A stretch of DNA of 7,014 nt, taken from Alphaproteobacteria bacterium. GTDB lineage: Bacteria; Pseudomonadota; Alphaproteobacteria; Rickettsiales; UBA8987. Made by a program: the position numbers and the translations under genes. The notes below the pieces were generated by a model. It was not told where the DNA came from, searched no databases, and saw only the letters and a program-made list of their open reading frames with translations. The stretch lies in assembly GCA_023269645.1 (NCBI GenBank), contig JAHFPR010000110.1:1-7014 (forward strand), given 5' to 3'. Position 1 is the stretch's first letter, and each line of letters begins with the position of its first letter. Below are positions 5,993 through 7,014 of the stretch, piece by piece.

Positions 5993-6262
5993 ATGGAAAA
6001 CCGCATACGTAGCCAAGTAGAACTCGCGAAACTGGCCTTGGAAATCTCCAGGGTCAACCCCAAAGGTAAGCTATGGATCAACGAGACCGAGTTTTCGAGG
6101 CTCGTTGACATCAGCCTAAACACGATCCGCCGCTGGCGGTGGGACGGCAAGGGGCAGCGCTTCTACAAATTTGGCCGTCACGTCCGGTACGACTACTTCG
6201 AAGCTCAAGAGTTTCTTTCCAACAGTGCCCGCACCTCCACCACCGTCAAGAAGGATTGGTAG
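5993..6262 (+). CDS. AlpA/excisionase-like winged-helix DNA-binding protein
   Basis: This 89-residue protein has a MerR/AlpA-type winged helix-turn-helix. It reads INETEFSRLVDISLNTIRRWRWDG (about 29-52), followed by a wing (QRFYKFGRHVRYDYFEAQEFL, about 55-75). The pattern 'sites for a first helix, then TIRRW, then a wing reading KFG-R-VRY, then a D-x-x-E/A-x-x-x-F helix' is typical of excisionases and AlpA regulators that bend or occupy integrase DNA. Together with the nearby tyrosine integrase this suggests a recombination directionality factor or a regulator of element genes. ATG 5993 has AGGAG at seven-base spacing, inside a hairpin. About 20 residues precede the HTH and a short polar tail follows. 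It is 80 bases after the coupled unknown gene and may be co-transcribed with it. Use as a plain repressor cannot be excluded. Confidence 0.85.
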   Translation: MENRIRSQVELAKLALEISRVNPKGKLWINETEFSRLVDISLNTIRRWRWDGKGQRFYKFGRHVRYDYFEAQEFLSNSARTSTTVKKDW

Positions 6263-6329
6263 AGGACTGCACACCAGCGTTTATGCGTCCTTGATCTCGA
6301 TTGGGCGCTGGTTTGATAAAGGAAGTACA

Positions 6330-6383
6330 ATGGGAACACAGCAAACTTCCGTGGAAGCTCAACGAGCGCGCGTTAACATATAG
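6330..6383 (+). CDS. Possible 17-residue peptide downstream of the excisionase-like gene
   Basis: ATG 6330 follows AAGGAAG by four bases and encodes MGTQQTSVEAQRARVNI, then TAG. The ribosome binding site is the best on the plus strand in this stretch. It could be a leader peptide, the first codons of a gene broken by mutation, or chance. No family is recognised. Confidence 0.25.
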   Translation: MGTQQTSVEAQRARVNI

Positions 6384-6432
6384 CTCGTGGCCGAACCCAG
6401 CTGTGGGCGGCGTTATTACCGTGCATCGGCCT

Positions 6433-6460
6433 GCTATAGGGGAGATAACGCTCCTATAGC
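6433..6460. repeat. Inverted repeat GCTATAGG/CCTATAGC
   Basis: Eight perfect base pairs (6433-6440 with 6453-6460) enclose 12 bases. An alternative fold pairs CTATAGGAG with CTCCTATAG, with a two-G bulge and a six-base loop ATAACG. No T-run follows on either side. It may be an RNA stem or a protein-binding site. Confidence 0.5.
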
Positions 6461-6514
6461 CCTTGAAGGACGGTCGGCTCCGGTGGAGTGGATATGTACT
6501 GGATAGGAAGAGAG

Positions 6515-6546
6515 CCCTAACCCACCCTTCAACCGGTGGGTTAGGG
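6515..6546. repeat. Perfect 12-bp hairpin CCCTAACCCACC/GGTGGGTTAGGG
   Basis: The arms 6515-6526 and 6535-6546 match at all 12 positions around an eight-base loop (CTTCAACC). This is the strongest palindrome in the window. Neither side has the T-run of an intrinsic terminator (plus side TAAGCT, minus side CTCTCTTCC), so a structural RNA, a Rho-type or processing hairpin, or a replication/transfer site are alternatives. Confidence 0.6.
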
Positions 6547-6622
6547 TAAGCTATGCCTCTCTGCTCCCGATCCCTCCTATGGAGTGATAACGCATCTACG
6601 CGCCTTACTCAGGTAAGTGAAA

Positions 6623-6652
6623 AGTATACCTGCCTCCTATCGAAGCATACAA
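6623..6652 (-). promoter_or_regulatory. Candidate leftward promoter into the hairpin region
   Basis: Leftward, TTGTAT (6652-6647) and TATACT (6628-6623) are 18 bases apart. The -10 is near consensus but the -35 matches only its TTG. Transcription would run from about 6616 through the hairpins at 6515-6546 and 6433-6460, with no evident protein, so an untranslated RNA is possible. Confidence 0.25.
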
Positions 6653-6753
6653 GATACTGGAGCGGGTTTTCTTTCTTTGGGCGGGGGGGGCTTTCTCATA
6701 GAGAAGATACCTCACGGACGCGCGTAGGCGGTTTGGAGAGAGGTAACGCGAGA

Positions 6754-7014
6754 TCAAGGCACGGTGCTGCCATCATGTTCTTTAGAGCGCGCCTCTTTCT
6801 GCGCAGTATACTCGTCCAGTGTCATCATTTCACCCTCCTTCTCCTTCACAGGTGAGAAGGACTTCCCCCTTCCGTCCTGTCTCCAAGCGGTGAAGAACCC
6901 CAGCTGCGCAGCGATTATGCCGACGATTCTGTAGGTCTGCTCCGTTTCATTAGGGGCGGCGAGGACGGCAGGGAGCATCCAGAAGAAGGCGAAGGCTGCC
7001 ACCCAACAGTACAT
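6754..7014 (-). CDS. Small predicted membrane protein (5' end at window edge)
   Basis: The frame runs from an ATG that coincides with the last three bases of the window to TGA 6756-6754, 86 codons; the gene may begin further right. Residues 2-20 (YCWVAAFAFFWMLPAVLAA) and 28-44 (TYRIVGIIAAQLGFFTAW) are hydrophobic and would form two membrane helices. Alternatively, the first is a signal sequence cleaved after VLA. The remainder (about 45-86) is polar, charged and probably cytoplasmic. I do not recognise the family. A very strong internal ribosome binding site (AAGGAGG, 6840-6834) lies five bases ahead of an in-frame ATG at 6828, which would yield a separate 24-residue product ending at the same stop. 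The gene points toward the integrase module, opposite to the other element genes. Confidence 0.55.
   Translation of the reverse strand: MYCWVAAFAFFWMLPAVLAAPNETEQTYRIVGIIAAQLGFFTAWRQDGRGKSFSPVKEKEGEMMTLDEYTAQKEARSKEHDGSTVP

Larger units (their letters stand above)
6263..6753. other. 490-base stretch with little coding, hairpins and short repeats
   Basis: No convincing protein of useful length is seen on either strand. The stretch contains inverted repeats at 6273-6279/6306-6312 (ACCAGCG/CGCTGGT), 6347-6351/6354-6358 (CTTCC/GGAAG), 6433-6460 and 6515-6546. It also holds three copies of CTCCTAT (6451, 6574, 6634) and two near copies of GGAG-TAACGC (6441-6451 and 6581-6593). The density of structure fits a regulatory region, an origin-like region or one or more untranslated RNAs; the data do not choose between these. 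Confidence 0.5.

Noticed and set aside
5964..6020. Eighteen-codon frame starting at the ATG in the left arm of the hairpin
   Set aside because: There is no ribosome binding site before it and it overlaps the real gene out of frame; the ATG is explained by the inverted repeat.
6171..6383. Plus-strand 70-codon open frame starting inside the excisionase-like gene
   Set aside because: Its first third is the wrong frame of a real gene; only the last 17 codons, with their own ribosome binding site, merit mention.
6431..6640. CTCCTAT copies as a CRISPR array or plasmid iterons
   Set aside because: The copies are only seven bases long and unevenly spaced (123 and 60 bases), unlike either.
6714..6735. 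Short match (GCGCGTAGGCGGTTT) to the 16S rRNA consensus near the 530 loop
   Set aside because: The similarity stops after about 15 bases on both sides, so it is not an rRNA gene; probably coincidence.
6553..6855. Plus-strand 100-codon open frame
   Set aside because: It has no ribosome binding site, odd composition, and overlaps the better-supported minus-strand gene at 6754-7014.

Overview
The window looks like the chromosome of a GC-rich proteobacterium, most likely an alphaproteobacterium. The reasons are the apparent dapF-mtaB gene order, the style of the proteins and intergenic palindromes, and a tRNA-Pro half with the CGG anticodon loop and a C1:G72-type acceptor stem. An integrated mobile element begins near position 3744 and runs off the right edge. 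No species can be named from the sequence alone.

Chromosomal part (1-3788). The last codons of a probable diaminopimelate epimerase gene (dapF) precede a compound palindromic repeat (111-206). Next comes mtaB (219-1520), the tRNA methylthiotransferase gene, which carries a second type of palindromic repeat inserted in frame in its own coding sequence (520-558). On the minus strand, stop-to-stop with mtaB, lies an unrecognised 50-codon gene (1521-1673) with a good ribosome binding site and its own candidate promoter and palindrome. Upstream of that on the same strand is a P1B-type heavy-metal ATPase (1757-3676). Just upstream of the ATPase is a 45-base 3' half of tRNA-Pro (3744-3788) that stops at the anticodon loop.

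Mobile element (3744 to beyond 7014). The tRNA half is the expected product of tyrosine-recombinase integration into a tRNA gene. It is followed by an AT-rich, repeat-bearing stretch (3789-3945) containing three copies of a TTTCRCTAT motif, the likely arm sites for the integrase encoded at 3946-5214. The integrase stop codon overlaps the GTG start of an unrecognised coiled-coil protein (5211-5912). Then comes a small AlpA/excisionase-like winged-helix DNA-binding protein (5993-6262) whose Shine-Dalgarno sequence is locked in a perfect hairpin. A 490-base stretch with little or no coding (6263-6753) is rich in hairpins and repeated short motifs. A minus-strand gene for a small membrane protein (6754-7014) is cut by, or begins at, the window edge.

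The integrase, the coupled unknown protein and the excisionase-like regulator plausibly form the mobility module of a genomic island, satellite or integrative conjugative element. The cargo and the far attachment site lie outside the window, so the type of element cannot be decided here. The most distinctive points are the in-frame repeat in mtaB, the clean tRNA-Pro junction with arm-type repeats, the SD-sequestering hairpin, and the structured region at 6263-6753.
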